This document shows, one piece after another, positions 49,608 to 57,963 of a stretch of DNA of 64,000 bases. Position 1 is the stretch's first letter, and every line of letters begins with the position of its first letter. The DNA comes from Candidatus Eisenbergiella stercoravium (lineage in GTDB: Bacteria; Bacillota; Clostridia; Lachnospirales; Lachnospiraceae): NCBI GenBank assembly GCA_019113175.1, contig DXHY01000059.1, forward strand, positions 1 through 64,000, in the 5' to 3' direction. The notes under the pieces are model-generated. The model searched no databases. It was not told the origin of the DNA and saw nothing but the letters and a program-made list of their open reading frames with translations. The position numbers were made by a program, and so were the translations under genes.

Positions 49608-49697
49608 GTCGGAACGTTTCTGCTCCGACCGCGCAGGGAAATCGTGGATGCGATTTTCCTGCTGTGAGCACAGCAGTCTGGCGTTGGAACGCCAGAC
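49608..49697 (-). repeat. Four-hairpin array in the leader of the editing-protein gene
   Basis: On the minus strand in order: GTCTGGCGTT-CC-AACGCCAGAC (49697-49676), TGCTGTG-CT-CACAGCA (49675-49660), GGAAAATCG/CGATTTCC with one bulge (49659-49637) and GTCGGA/TCCGAC (49629-49608). The hairpins abut almost without spacer. The last ends directly at AGGGAGG, the ribosome site. This is the same layout as at 5.3 and 21.4 kb with unrelated stem sequences. Confidence 0.85.
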
Positions 49698-49711
49698 TTT
49701 CCTGCCCCCGT

Positions 49712-52321
49712 TCACTGCGCTCCGATGGTTTCCGTCACGGACATGGCGCGGATGCGCCGTGTCGGGCCGTATATGGCGAGCAGGACGGAAATGGCGGTAA
49801 CGGTCAGGATAACCAGAAGCGGAATGATGGGGAAATGCCAGGCAGATCCCCATTGCGCGGTCACCAGACTTTCATAGAGCAGCCAGTTCAGGGGAAGCCC
49901 CGCCGCGCAGCCGGTGAGGACTCCCGAAAGGCAGCAGGTCAGCGTCTCTGCCGCCACCATTTTCACAAGCTGATCCACCGTCATTCCCACGGCCCGCATT
50001 CTGCCGTATTCCCGGATGCGGGCGGACACGCCCATGTCCGTGCTGTTGATGATGTGAACCAGGCTGATCAGGGCGATCACGGCAAGGAAGCCGTACACGA
50101 TCAGCATCAGGGAATACCAGGCGCCGACCGCCTCGCTGTTGCTCATTCTCCGGTCGGAAAAGGTGACCGCATCGGCCCCTTCCGCCTCCTCCGCAATCGC
50201 GCGGATGCGCTGCACATTCTCATCCGAAGCATTTCTTTTCAGCTGCATATCGATGACGGTATAGTTCCCCATGCCGGTCAGCTCCGAAAACAGCTTCTCC
50301 GAACAGATCACCTGGGTTTCGCCTTCCGTGGTACAGGGGGTGTCTGACAGCACGCCCAGGACGGTCACATCCCTTGTTTCTCCGGAAAACTGCAGGGAGA
50401 TCACATCCCCCTCCGCAAGGTCAAACTGTCCCTCATAGCCGTAAACCACAAGCACGCCCTCTCCCCGCCGTACCGCGTCCATCACCTGCGAAGCCTTCGT
50501 GAAACGCGCAGTTTTCGTGAAGCGCGAAGCCTTCGTGAAATGCGCAGCTTTCGTGAAGCACGAAGCCTTCATGGATTCCCCTGTTTTCTTCGACGGCACA
50601 AGGAGATCGTCCTGCGCCCACTGAAGCTGGTTCTCCTCATAGGAAAACAGGCAGACGCTTCCCTGTATTCCTTCCCATGAGGCAGGAATCTCATATGCAA
50701 AGCTTCTTCCATAAACACGCTTTACCGCCTCCTCTTCTGCAAGGCGCTCAGACAGCCGGCGGGACAGGGAACAGGTATTGTCCACGCTTATGACGGAAAG
50801 ATCCGGCGCTGCCGGATCCAGCGGGTTGACCGCATGCTTTCCCATATCCGGCAGCACGCTGAAGGCGAGAAACAGAATGACGCTCAGCGCGTAGGAGCCT
50901 GCCAGCAGGAAAAATCCCTTCTGAAAGCTTTTCGGGAAGCCTTTCCCTCCCCCCAGGGCATGATGAATTCCCAAAGCGATTTCCACGCTGAAATGCCTGG
51001 TATCCGCAGCCTTCCTCCTTCCAGGCGTGTCCGCCGGGAAAGGGGTCCCTGCGTTTCCGGATACGGCGGTCAGGGGAGAGACGGCTGCAGCCCTTTTCGC
51101 CGGCGTCCGTGATGCCAGAAGCACAGTGAGGACGCCCACCACAGCGCCTGCCGCAATGCCGATCCAGCTGATGGAAAACAAGGGCATTTCCGCAAACAGG
51201 CTGCTCAGCAGCTTTAAAACGGCGCACAGCCCCCAGATCACCGCCGTTCCGATCAGAAGTCCGGCAGGGACCGCCGTCCGGCACCACCCAAGCGCCTCTC
51301 TTCTCACGAAACGGGAAATCTGGGGCCGGGTCGCTCCGAGGCAGCGCAGCATCCCGAAAAACTCCGTTCTCTGGGCAATGTTGCTGTTCAGGCTCCCCGT
51401 GATCATCAGCACCCCAAAAATCATCACCAGAACAGCCAGCGCAATCCCTGTCTGCATCAGCCGGATCATATAGGAATCGCTGCTCTGTCCGATCAGGCCG
51501 AGCATTTTGATGTTTTCCGACACCTGCTCCTGCCGCAGGGAAAGCTGCTGTCTGATGTCGTCCAGCGTTTTCTGAATGCGGCAGAATGGGCTGAAAGCCA
51601 CCATATAAATGCTGTTCCGGTACGCTTCCTCCCCCTCTCCTGCCGCCTCCGCAATCCTGTAGAAGGAGTCCATATTCAGAAAGACGCCGAAGGCATCCTG
51701 CCTGTTCAGCCAGGAAAACTGTCCGCAGAAGCCGCTCACCGTCAAGCTTACCCGCCCTCCCCAGGGGATGTCAAGCGTTACCTGATCCCCGATGGAAAGT
51801 CCAAGTCTCTCTCTGGCATTTTCTGAAAAGACCGCTTCATTCTCCTTCCCGGGGAAATCCCCCTCCAGAATTTCTGCCGTGGGAAACATCTCAATCAGCT
51901 CCTCCTCCATTCCCACCACCGATGTTTCCACCCCGTCGATGCGCCAGTTCTCATCCAGGCCGTAATTACAGATGCCGTACCAGCCTGCCGCCGTCACCTG
52001 GGGCCTTGCCGCGATGAGAGCAGCCTGCTCCGGAGTGATTTCCCGAAATGAGGCATGCCAGCCTCCGTCGCTCATTCTGGCCTGCCGGATCTGGTTTCGG
52101 ATTTCCATATCCGCCATGCCGAAAATGGTCATGACCAGGGCAACCGCCAGCACGATACAGATTCTGGTCATCCTGCTTCGCTTCCTGTGGACGTGCTCAG
52201 AAAGGGGAATCAGGTCCAGCCAGCTTTTCATGGGGGCGCTGCCCGCAGGGGAAATTCCTCTCCGTTTCCCGGTCTTTCCCGCAGGCTCATTTCGATTTTT
52301 TCTTTCTCCTTTAAATCTCAT
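49712..52321 (-). CDS. FtsX-type ABC transporter permease with two FtsX domains
   Basis: An 869-residue permease. A first span near residue 55-75, a large outer domain, three spans (about 300-420), then a second half with outer domain and spans at about 735-860 give the two-FtsX layout of large export or peptide-sensing permeases. A six-residue repeat (K-A-S-x-F-T) fills about residues 582-611. Start ATG 52321 has GGAGG upstream and overlaps the ATPase gene by 11 bases. It works with that ATPase and probably answers to the two-component system upstream; antimicrobial-peptide defence is a plausible but unproven role. Confidence 0.87.
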   Translation of the reverse strand: MRFKGERKNRNEPAGKTGKRRGISPAGSAPMKSWLDLIPLSEHVHRKRSRMTRICIVLAVALVMTIFGMADMEIRNQIRQARMSDGGWHASFREITPEQAALIAARPQVTAAGWYGICNYGLDENWRIDGVETSVVGMEEELIEMFPTAEILEGDFPGKENEAVFSENARERLGLSIGDQVTLDIPWGGRVSLTVSGFCGQFSWLNRQDAFGVFLNMDSFYRIAEAAGEGEEAYRNSIYMVAFSPFCRIQKTLDDIRQQLSLRQEQVSENIKMLGLIGQSSDSYMIRLMQTGIALAVLVMIFGVLMITGSLNSNIAQRTEFFGMLRCLGATRPQISRFVRREALGWCRTAVPAGLLIGTAVIWGLCAVLKLLSSLFAEMPLFSISWIGIAAGAVVGVLTVLLASRTPAKRAAAVSPLTAVSGNAGTPFPADTPGRRKAADTRHFSVEIALGIHHALGGGKGFPKSFQKGFFLLAGSYALSVILFLAFSVLPDMGKHAVNPLDPAAPDLSVISVDNTCSLSRRLSERLAEEEAVKRVYGRSFAYEIPASWEGIQGSVCLFSYEENQLQWAQDDLLVPSKKTGESMKASCFTKAAHFTKASRFTKTARFTKASQVMDAVRRGEGVLVVYGYEGQFDLAEGDVISLQFSGETRDVTVLGVLSDTPCTTEGETQVICSEKLFSELTGMGNYTVIDMQLKRNASDENVQRIRAIAEEAEGADAVTFSDRRMSNSEAVGAWYSLMLIVYGFLAVIALISLVHIINSTDMGVSARIREYGRMRAVGMTVDQLVKMVAAETLTCCLSGVLTGCAAGLPLNWLLYESLVTAQWGSAWHFPIIPLLVILTVTAISVLLAIYGPTRRIRAMSVTETIGAQ
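50488..50577 (-). repeat. Coding minisatellite, five 18-base units in the FtsX permease
   Basis: Five exact-length 18-base units (consensus GCGAAGCCTTCGTGAAGC on the plus strand) starting at 50488, 50506, 50524, 50542 and 50560. Units 1, 3 and 5 and units 2 and 4 are most alike, suggesting a 36-base higher-order duplication. The frame is kept in multiples of six residues, so copy number can change without breaking the gene. Confidence 0.9.
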
Positions 52322-53000
52322 GCTGCCGCCCTCCAAGCTCCTTCAGAACCCCGTCCGTCACCTGGAATACTCTGTCCGCACAGGACGAAAGATTCCTGTT
52401 GTGGGTAATCATCAGGACGGTCTGCTGGTAGTGCCTTGAGGCCTTCAGAAGAAGATCCATCACGTCCCGGCTGTTTTTGGAGTCCAGATTGCCGGTCGGC
52501 TCGTCCGCCAGCACCAGCATGGGCCGCGTGATCAGCGCTCTTCCGATGGCAACCCGCTGCTGCTGACCGCCGGAAAGCTGGCCCGGCAGATGCCTGCGTC
52601 TGTCCGTAAGGCCCAGCACATGCAGCATTTCCTCCACCCGTTCCGGTTCCGGCTTCCTGTGATCCAGAAGCAGCGGAAACAGAATATTCTGCTCCACATC
52701 CAGCTCCTGGATGAGATGAAAGGACTGAAAAATGAATCCGATATTCTGTCTCCTGAAAATCGTCCTCTTTTTCTCCGACAGGGAAAAAAGATCCTCCCCG
52801 TCCAGCCAGACCTTTCCCGATGTGGGCTCATCCAGCCCGCCGATACAGTTTAAGAGCGTGCTCTTTCCCGAACCGGATTCTCCGATCACCGCGGCAAATT
52901 CCCCCTTTTCCAGAGAAAAGGACACACATTTCAGCGCGTCCACCCGGGCCTCTCCGGTCCCGTATACCTTGCACAGCTTTTCCACCCGTAAAATTTCCAT
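52311..53000 (-). CDS. ABC transporter ATP-binding protein (MacB/LolD-like)
   Basis: A 229-residue ATPase. Walker A GESGSGKST, Q-loop FQSFHLIQELD, signature LSGGQQQRVAIGRAL and Walker B VLADEPTGNLDS are intact. It powers the FtsX permease whose start it overlaps. ATG 53000 follows AAGGAGA. A 12-base palindrome and a terminator-like hairpin separate it from the sensor kinase gene. Confidence 0.93.
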   Translation of the reverse strand: MEILRVEKLCKVYGTGEARVDALKCVSFSLEKGEFAAVIGESGSGKSTLLNCIGGLDEPTSGKVWLDGEDLFSLSEKKRTIFRRQNIGFIFQSFHLIQELDVEQNILFPLLLDHRKPEPERVEEMLHVLGLTDRRRHLPGQLSGGQQQRVAIGRALITRPMLVLADEPTGNLDSKNSRDVMDLLLKASRHYQQTVLMITHNRNLSSCADRVFQVTDGVLKELGGRQHEI

Positions 53001-53023
53001 GGCAGTCTCCTTATCCTTTCTTT

Positions 53024-53050
53024 ATGATAGGAAATGAAATTTCCTATCAT
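53024..53050 (-). promoter_or_regulatory. 12-base palindrome upstream of the ABC ATPase
   Basis: ATGATAGGAAAT-GAA-ATTTCCTATCAT, perfect arms with a 3-base loop, between the kinase stop and the ATPase start. It could be a response-regulator site or an RNA hairpin. Confidence 0.55.
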
Positions 53051-53060
53051 ATAAAAACAC

Positions 53061-53083
53061 ATTCACCTTACACTCCGGTGAAT
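53061..53083 (-). terminator. Terminator or attenuator between kinase and ABC genes
   Basis: On the minus strand ATTCACC-(9)-GGTGAAT followed by GTGTTTTTAT, 7 bases beyond the kinase stop. It would separate regulatory genes from the transporter or let part of the transcript through. Confidence 0.55.
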
Positions 53084-53089
53084 CCTGTC

Positions 53090-54439
53090 TTACAGTTCTG
53101 AAAGAAAGGAAATGGAGAAAACGGTTCTTCCGCTGAAAGAACCTCCTTCACCGAAAAAATTCCCCTTGCCGGGAGATCTTCTCTCATCGGAAAAATTCCC
53201 CTCTCCGGGAGATCTTCTCTCATCGGAAAAATTCTCCTCATCGGGAGTGCTGCTTACAGACAGCACACCGCCCTGTCCCTCCACCACCGCCTTCGCGAGC
53301 GGAAGGCCAAGACCAACTCCCTGCATGCTGCGGGCCGCTCTGTCCCTGCCGCTTCGATAGAAGCGTTTGAAGATATGGGGCAGATCCTCCGGAAGGATTC
53401 CACAGCCGTCGTCCTCCACCGACAGGCGGAAAAGTCCAGGTGACCGTTCCCAGGAAATGCGCACCGTTCCTCCTCGTTCCGTATGATCCAGCGCGTTTTT
53501 TACCAGGTTGGACAGCGCCTCCGCCGTCCAGGCAGGATCGCAGCGCACCCGTTCCTTTGGGTCCCCTTCCGCAATCAGCCGCTTTCCCTCCTGTTTGGCC
53601 CGGGTGGTCAGCTCCTCCACCGCTTCCCGGACCAGCTCCGATACCGGACAGTCCTCCGGCTCAAAGCGGACACTCCCCGCGTCCAGACGCATGATTTTCA
53701 AAAGCAGGCCGATCAGGCGCTGCATCCGCTCCAGGGACTGAAGGGCTTTTGCGGAAAACTCCCGGACGGTTTCCTCCCGCTCCGGCTCTTCCTGCAGAAT
53801 TTCCATATACATGGACAGCGCCGCAACCGGAGTCTTCATCTGATGGGAAATATCCGAAACGGCATTCTTCAGGGCTTCTTTTGCGGTCCGCTCCGCTTCC
53901 CCCCGCACCTGAGCGGCCCTGGAAAGCTGGTCTGCCGCCGAAAACAGACGATACAGCGCCCCTGTTCCGCCTCTGGGCAGATGCCGTGAAAAATCCCCTT
54001 CCGCAAAGCGGGAAAGTACCCCCGCCGCCTGCTCATACAGAGCTTCCCTACGCCGCAGAAACAGCAGAGTCCCTGCCAGGAGGACAGTGCCCATCAGGCA
54101 GGCTTCTGCGGCCGAAACGAGCGCAGTCCTGCCAGCCGCACGCCTGACCGCCGGATACAGAAGCGCCGGACTTTCCTCCGTCCGTCCCGTACTGAGAAGA
54201 AGGCCCTTTCCTTCTTCCGACACCTCCGATACGCTCAGAATTTCCGCCGTCTTCCCTTCGGAGAGACCGGATGCGAGCATGCCGCTTACCAGCTGTGCCT
54301 CCCTGTATAAAAGCGCTTCCTTCAGCTCCCGCGCCTGCACCAGGCTGCTCAGAATCCCGAAGCTCAGAAGCAGCGCACAAAACAGGAAAAGAAAGATCAG
54401 AAAGCTCCGCTCCTGCCTGTCCTGCCAGATCTCTTCCAT
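53090..54439 (-). CDS. Sensor histidine kinase with coding minisatellite near C-terminus
   Basis: A 449-residue membrane kinase. Two spans (about 12-32 and 110-130) enclose a short outer loop. The H box is SDISHQMKTPVAALSMYM, N box NLVKNALDHT, G1 DDGCGILPED, F box FKRFYRS and G2 GVGLGLPLAKAVV. Beyond G2, about residues 400-433 hold repeats of E-G-N-F-S-D-E-R-R-S-P before the last strand VFSISFLSEL, an insertion not usual in this fold. Two bases separate its ATG from the response-regulator stop. It likely controls the ABC transporter downstream. Confidence 0.9.
   Translation of the reverse strand: MEEIWQDRQERSFLIFLFLFCALLLSFGILSSLVQARELKEALLYREAQLVSGMLASGLSEGKTAEILSVSEVSEEGKGLLLSTGRTEESPALLYPAVRRAAGRTALVSAAEACLMGTVLLAGTLLFLRRREALYEQAAGVLSRFAEGDFSRHLPRGGTGALYRLFSAADQLSRAAQVRGEAERTAKEALKNAVSDISHQMKTPVAALSMYMEILQEEPEREETVREFSAKALQSLERMQRLIGLLLKIMRLDAGSVRFEPEDCPVSELVREAVEELTTRAKQEGKRLIAEGDPKERVRCDPAWTAEALSNLVKNALDHTERGGTVRISWERSPGLFRLSVEDDGCGILPEDLPHIFKRFYRSGRDRAARSMQGVGLGLPLAKAVVEGQGGVLSVSSTPDEENFSDERRSPGEGNFSDERRSPGKGNFFGEGGSFSGRTVFSISFLSEL
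53148..53240 (-). repeat. Coding minisatellite, 36-base units in the sensor kinase
   Basis: Two full units at 53169-53204 and 53205-53240 and a partial unit at 53148-53168, nearly identical, each encoding 12 residues. Copy number can change in frame. Confidence 0.88.
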
Positions 54440-54440
54440 G

Positions 54441-55169
54441 TCAGCCTCCCTTCCCCTGCATGTCTTCTCCGGCGGCTCCCTGCCACCGATAGCCGATCCC
54501 CCGGACGGTGAGAAGTCTCTCCGGCCGGGAGGGATTCCTCTCTATTTTCTCCCGCAGCCGACGGATATAGACGGACAGGGTATTATCATCCACAAAGCTT
54601 CCGTTTCCATCCCACAGCACATCCAGAATCCGCCCCCGCGGCAGAGTTCTTCCTTCATTTTTCATGAGCAGACACAGAAGCCGGTACTCCGCCGCCGTCA
54701 GCTCCAGCGGCTGTTCCTTAAGGTATGCCCTTCCGGCCGCCAGATCTACCCGCAGGGAACCGCTTCGCAGCTCCTCCCTTTCGGGAACCGTTCCCACGCT
54801 TCTTCTCAGCTGGGCCCGGATGCGGGAGCACAGCTCGCCCAGCCGGAAGGGTTTTGTGATGTAATCGTCGCCGCCCCCGTCCAGCCCCCGGATGATGCTG
54901 GTTTCCTCGTCTGCCGCGGTCAGAAAAATAATGGGAATGGAGCTTTCCCTCCGCCGCACCTCCTCACACAGGGAAAACCCCGTCCCGTCCGGCAGGGACA
55001 CATCCAGAAGCAGAAGATCGAAGCCTCCGTTCTCTCCGAACAGCAGCCTTCTTCCCTCCTCCAGGGAGTGCGCTGTCTGAAGCTGAAAGCCGTTTTTTTT
55101 CAGGGAATATTGTAAGCCGTCAATCAGACTGATATCATCCTCCAGAAGCAGTATTCTGTTTTTCTCCAT
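54441..55169 (-). CDS. OmpR-family response regulator
   Basis: A 242-residue regulator. Receiver domain: acidic pair LLEDDISL, phosphoacceptor Asp in LLLLDVSLPDG, Thr in FLTAADEE and Lys in YITKPFRLGE. The C-terminal winged helix has PLELTAAEYRLLCLLMKNEG and DDNTLSVYIRRLREKIE. It is cotranscribed with the kinase and, through the next genes, probably regulates the FtsX-type transporter. ATG 55169 lies in a weak ribosome site. Confidence 0.92.
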   Translation of the reverse strand: MEKNRILLLEDDISLIDGLQYSLKKNGFQLQTAHSLEEGRRLLFGENGGFDLLLLDVSLPDGTGFSLCEEVRRRESSIPIIFLTAADEETSIIRGLDGGGDDYITKPFRLGELCSRIRAQLRRSVGTVPEREELRSGSLRVDLAAGRAYLKEQPLELTAAEYRLLCLLMKNEGRTLPRGRILDVLWDGNGSFVDDNTLSVYIRRLREKIERNPSRPERLLTVRGIGYRWQGAAGEDMQGKGG

Positions 55170-55442
55170 ACATGTTCCTCATTTCCGCATGCAGCCATAC
55201 AATTATGCTCTTCTGATTGTAACACAGATCCCTTGAGAAGAATCCGGATTTTCTCCGTTTTTTTCTTACAAAACTGTAAGAAACCGGAGCCGGACTTCCC
55301 GAAGATCTGCATCCTGCCCCGTTTTTCTGCCGCCCGGTTCTCTTTTATGGACAGCATCCTGAAGAAATGAGATAATATCATAAATCTGGCCGTTTTCTGA
55401 TTATCCGCAAATCATTTTCATCTGGGGAGAACGTTTTTAACT

Positions 55443-56090
55443 ATGAAAAGCAATGTTTATACCATTAAAAGAGGTTTTGTAAAAGAACAGATTTTTACTG
55501 AAGTGGAGAAGTCCGCACAGTATTTCGATCTGGATAAAAAGGCGCGGCTTCAGCTCCGGCTTCTGACAGAAGAGCTCACCGGCCTGCTGCATGAAATTGT
55601 CGGAAAATACCGCGGGGAATTCTGGATTGAGGCAGAGCCCGTGGAATATGCGGTCCAGTACTGGGAAAAGGTCCGCACCGTGGATTTCCAGCTTCATCTC
55701 CGCCTGGAAGCCCAGCTGAACGAACAGGAAAGGAGGCAGCTTCTGTCCGTCGCAACCACCGGCAAAAACGAGCCGCCGCGGGGCATTATGGGAAAGATTC
55801 AGGCCTTCCTCGAACAGTGTGCCCGGGAGCAGGAGGATCTGGCCCTTTACTGCAGCCAGCAGGGAAGATTCATGCCATACATGGGGGATATGTACGATTC
55901 CTGCAGCATACAGGGTGACGAAGTTGTATGGACGTTGAATGATTACGTCAAAAAGGTGTCCTCCAACAAAGAGAACGAGGAATGGGACGAACTGGAAAAA
56001 TCCATCATTGCGAATGTTGCGGATAATGTGGTGGTGAGCATCCGCAGACATCGGATTGAGGTGACCGTCTCAAAAACCTTCCGGCGCTGA
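55443..56090 (+). CDS. RsbW-like (HATPase-fold) protein, paralogue A
   Basis: A 215-residue soluble protein. Residues 20-90 (FTEVEKSAQYFDLDKKARLQ, LRLLTEELTGLLHEIVGKYR, then FWIEAEP) resemble the start of anti-sigma-factor kinases of RsbW/SpoIIAB type, where E-x-x-x-N binds Mg-ATP. Here the position of Asn is Gly/Leu (EELTGLL) and no D-x-G-x-G box follows, so ATP use is doubtful. The second half (MPYMGDMYDSCSIQGD, EEWDELEKSIIANVADNVVV) has no name I know. About 60% identical, ungapped, to 56499-57146; both flank a STAS gene. Confidence 0.65.
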   Translation: MKSNVYTIKRGFVKEQIFTEVEKSAQYFDLDKKARLQLRLLTEELTGLLHEIVGKYRGEFWIEAEPVEYAVQYWEKVRTVDFQLHLRLEAQLNEQERRQLLSVATTGKNEPPRGIMGKIQAFLEQCAREQEDLALYCSQQGRFMPYMGDMYDSCSIQGDEVVWTLNDYVKKVSSNKENEEWDELEKSIIANVADNVVVSIRRHRIEVTVSKTFRR

Positions 56091-56173
56091 GGGACGCACC
56101 CACACCCTGATTTTACCAAAGACAGCATCTGCATAAAGTTATAATAAAATTATTTTATGGAGGAGAAACGATT

Positions 56174-56473
56174 ATGACAGTAGAAAAGAAGATGGATGGC
56201 GACACATTGACGCTGAGCCTGAGCGGCAGGCTGGACACGACCACCGCTCCTGATCTGGAGAAGGTGATCGTTGGCGAGCTTCCCGATATTCAGAAGCTCG
56301 TTCTGGATCTTGCAGATCTGGAATACATCTCTTCAGCGGGACTCCGTGTGCTTCTGATGGCACAGAAGTCCATGTCCAGAAAGGGCGGCATGGATGTTCT
56401 TCATCCGAATGAGCTTATCATGGAGGTATTTGACGTAACAGGCTTCACCGACATTCTCAATATCTGTGAATAA
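56174..56473 (+). CDS. STAS-domain anti-sigma factor antagonist-like protein
   Basis: A 99-residue single STAS domain. GRLDTTTAPDLEK, LVLDLADLEYISSAGLRVLL (Ser pair at 53-54 as phosphoacceptor site) and EVFDVTGFTDILNI give the whole fold. In SpoIIAA/RsbV systems the unphosphorylated form binds the anti-sigma kinase. No sigma-factor gene is nearby. ATG 56174 follows TATGGAGGAG. Confidence 0.88.
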   Translation: MTVEKKMDGDTLTLSLSGRLDTTTAPDLEKVIVGELPDIQKLVLDLADLEYISSAGLRVLLMAQKSMSRKGGMDVLHPNELIMEVFDVTGFTDILNICE

Positions 56474-56498
56474 CCTGCGGCAGGAAAAGGAGAAACCG

Positions 56499-57146
56499 AT
56501 GAAAAGTAATATCTGTAAAATTGACAGTGGATTCTCAAAGGACCGCATTTTCAGGGAGGTTGAGAAGTCCGCACAGTATTTTGAGCTGGATAAAAAATCA
56601 GAGCTTCAGCTTCGTCTGCTGGCCGAAGAGGTCATCGGAATGCTTGAGGAAATCGTCGGAAGGTATGAAGGGGATTTCTGGCTCGAAGCCGAGCCGGAGG
56701 AGCCGGCTACCGGCTACTGGAGAGACATCCACAAGGTGGATTTCCGTCTTCATGTACAGCTGCAGGTACGTCTGGACGAGGAAAGCAGAGAACAGCTTCT
56801 TTCCGTCGCCTCCACCGGAAAAAATGACCCGCCGAGAGGCATCGCCGAAAGGCTCCGTTCTTTTCTGGATCAGTGCATCCTGGATCAGGAGGATCTCGCC
56901 TTTGTCAGCACACAGCGTGAATATTTCATGCCCTATACGGGATATATGTACGATTCCTGCTACATGCAGGGCGACACCATGATCTGGACGCTGAACAACT
57001 ATACGCAGAAGGTTTCCGCCCGGAAAGAGGGCGAAGAATGGGATGAGCTGGAGAAATCCATCCTCGCAAATATCGCGGACGATGTGGTGGTAAGAATCCA
57101 CGGCCGCAGGGTGGAAGTGATCGTTTCCAGAGCCTTCACAAAATAA
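56499..57146 (+). CDS. RsbW-like (HATPase-fold) protein, paralogue B
   Basis: A 215-residue paralogue of 55443-56090 with the same length and no alignment gaps. The helix corresponding to the ATP-binding N box reads LRLLAEEVIGMLEEIVGRYE, again lacking the catalytic Asn. The shared block QLLSVA-TGK-PPRGI and EEWDELEKSI are most conserved, so these rather than an ATP site may be functional. ATG 56499 follows AAAAGGAG, 25 bases after the STAS gene, indicating one operon. Confidence 0.65.
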   Translation: MKSNICKIDSGFSKDRIFREVEKSAQYFELDKKSELQLRLLAEEVIGMLEEIVGRYEGDFWLEAEPEEPATGYWRDIHKVDFRLHVQLQVRLDEESREQLLSVASTGKNDPPRGIAERLRSFLDQCILDQEDLAFVSTQREYFMPYTGYMYDSCYMQGDTMIWTLNNYTQKVSARKEGEEWDELEKSILANIADDVVVRIHGRRVEVIVSRAFTK

Positions 57147-57257
57147 GAGATTTACAGATTTCCGGGAAATGTTTATAATGGAAGCAGCCGGGGGAGACAC
57201 CCATTCAAAAAAACGAAGCGCAGAATAAAACTCATCAGACAGAAGGGGAGGACACCC

Positions 57258-57806
57258 ATGGAAAAAAACATTGCTGTCATCGATGCAGAAGGAAATGTTT
57301 ATGAAGCGACCTGGCCGAAACGCGCCAGGGGACTTGTCAAAAGCGGCAGGGCGCGCTTTATAAATCAGAATACGATCTGCCTTGCGCGCCCGCCCGTATA
57401 TGCGGAGGGTAAATGCATGAATACTTCCATTGATCCTGAAATGAAAAACAACGAAGATACAGCCACGCCCGAACAGGGACAAAACGGTGGGGAAGAGATT
57501 CTGGACACATCCTATGTGGTCCGCAAAATCGATGAGATTCTGGCCGGAAGCGCTGAGCTTCGGGCTGCCATCGCCCAGATGGAAAATCTGGAGGATACGC
57601 CGGCCGAGGCTCTCAGCCATATGATGGAAGCGCGTGAGACGACCAATCAGAAGCTGATCGCCCTTCTCCAGAGCATCCTGGAGACTGTAAAGCCGGATCC
57701 CGCTCTCGTCCGCCTGGAAGCTGTGACAAAGCTTCTTTCCGACGCCGGGCTGGAGGAAAACCACAAATTTGATCTTCTGAACCAGACGATTCAGCGTCTG
57801 TTCTGA
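57258..57806 (+). CDS. RRXRR-like domain protein, stand-alone
   Basis: A 182-residue protein. Residues 1-55 (AVIDAEGNVYEATWPKRARG, LVKSGRARFIN, NTICLARPP) match the RRXRR-type opening otherwise seen at the N-terminus of IscB-like HNH nucleases. No HNH or RuvC motif follows; instead there is an acidic linker and a helical C-terminus (EILDTSYVVRKIDEILAGSA, EALSHMMEARETTNQKLIAL). Such nuclease-less versions occur in clostridia without known role. ATG 57258 follows AAGGGGAGG. It ends at a terminator. Confidence 0.65.
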   Translation: MEKNIAVIDAEGNVYEATWPKRARGLVKSGRARFINQNTICLARPPVYAEGKCMNTSIDPEMKNNEDTATPEQGQNGGEEILDTSYVVRKIDEILAGSAELRAAIAQMENLEDTPAEALSHMMEARETTNQKLIALLQSILETVKPDPALVRLEAVTKLLSDAGLEENHKFDLLNQTIQRLF

Positions 57807-57816
57807 ACACTGAGGG

Positions 57817-57853
57817 GCCGCCGCCGCGGGATATTCCGCGCGGCGGCTTTTTG
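57817..57853 (+). terminator. Intrinsic terminator
   Basis: GC-rich hairpin, GCCGCCGCCGCGG pairing with CCGCGCGGCGGC around GATATT, followed by TTTTTG. Confidence 0.75.
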
Positions 57854-57963
57854 TGTGATAAGCCCGGAGAGCAGCCGCATGGATGGCAGGTTTACCTGCA
57901 CTGACATGCGGATATTCGACGGGCAAGTGCAGCGATCGGCATTTATGCCGTGAGCTGTCCGAT

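Noticed and set aside
49596-49853. N-terminal extension of the tRNA-editing protein
   Set aside because: The frame is open upstream, but it runs through the hairpin array and into the antisense of the permease end; the family starts at about the ATG at 49595.
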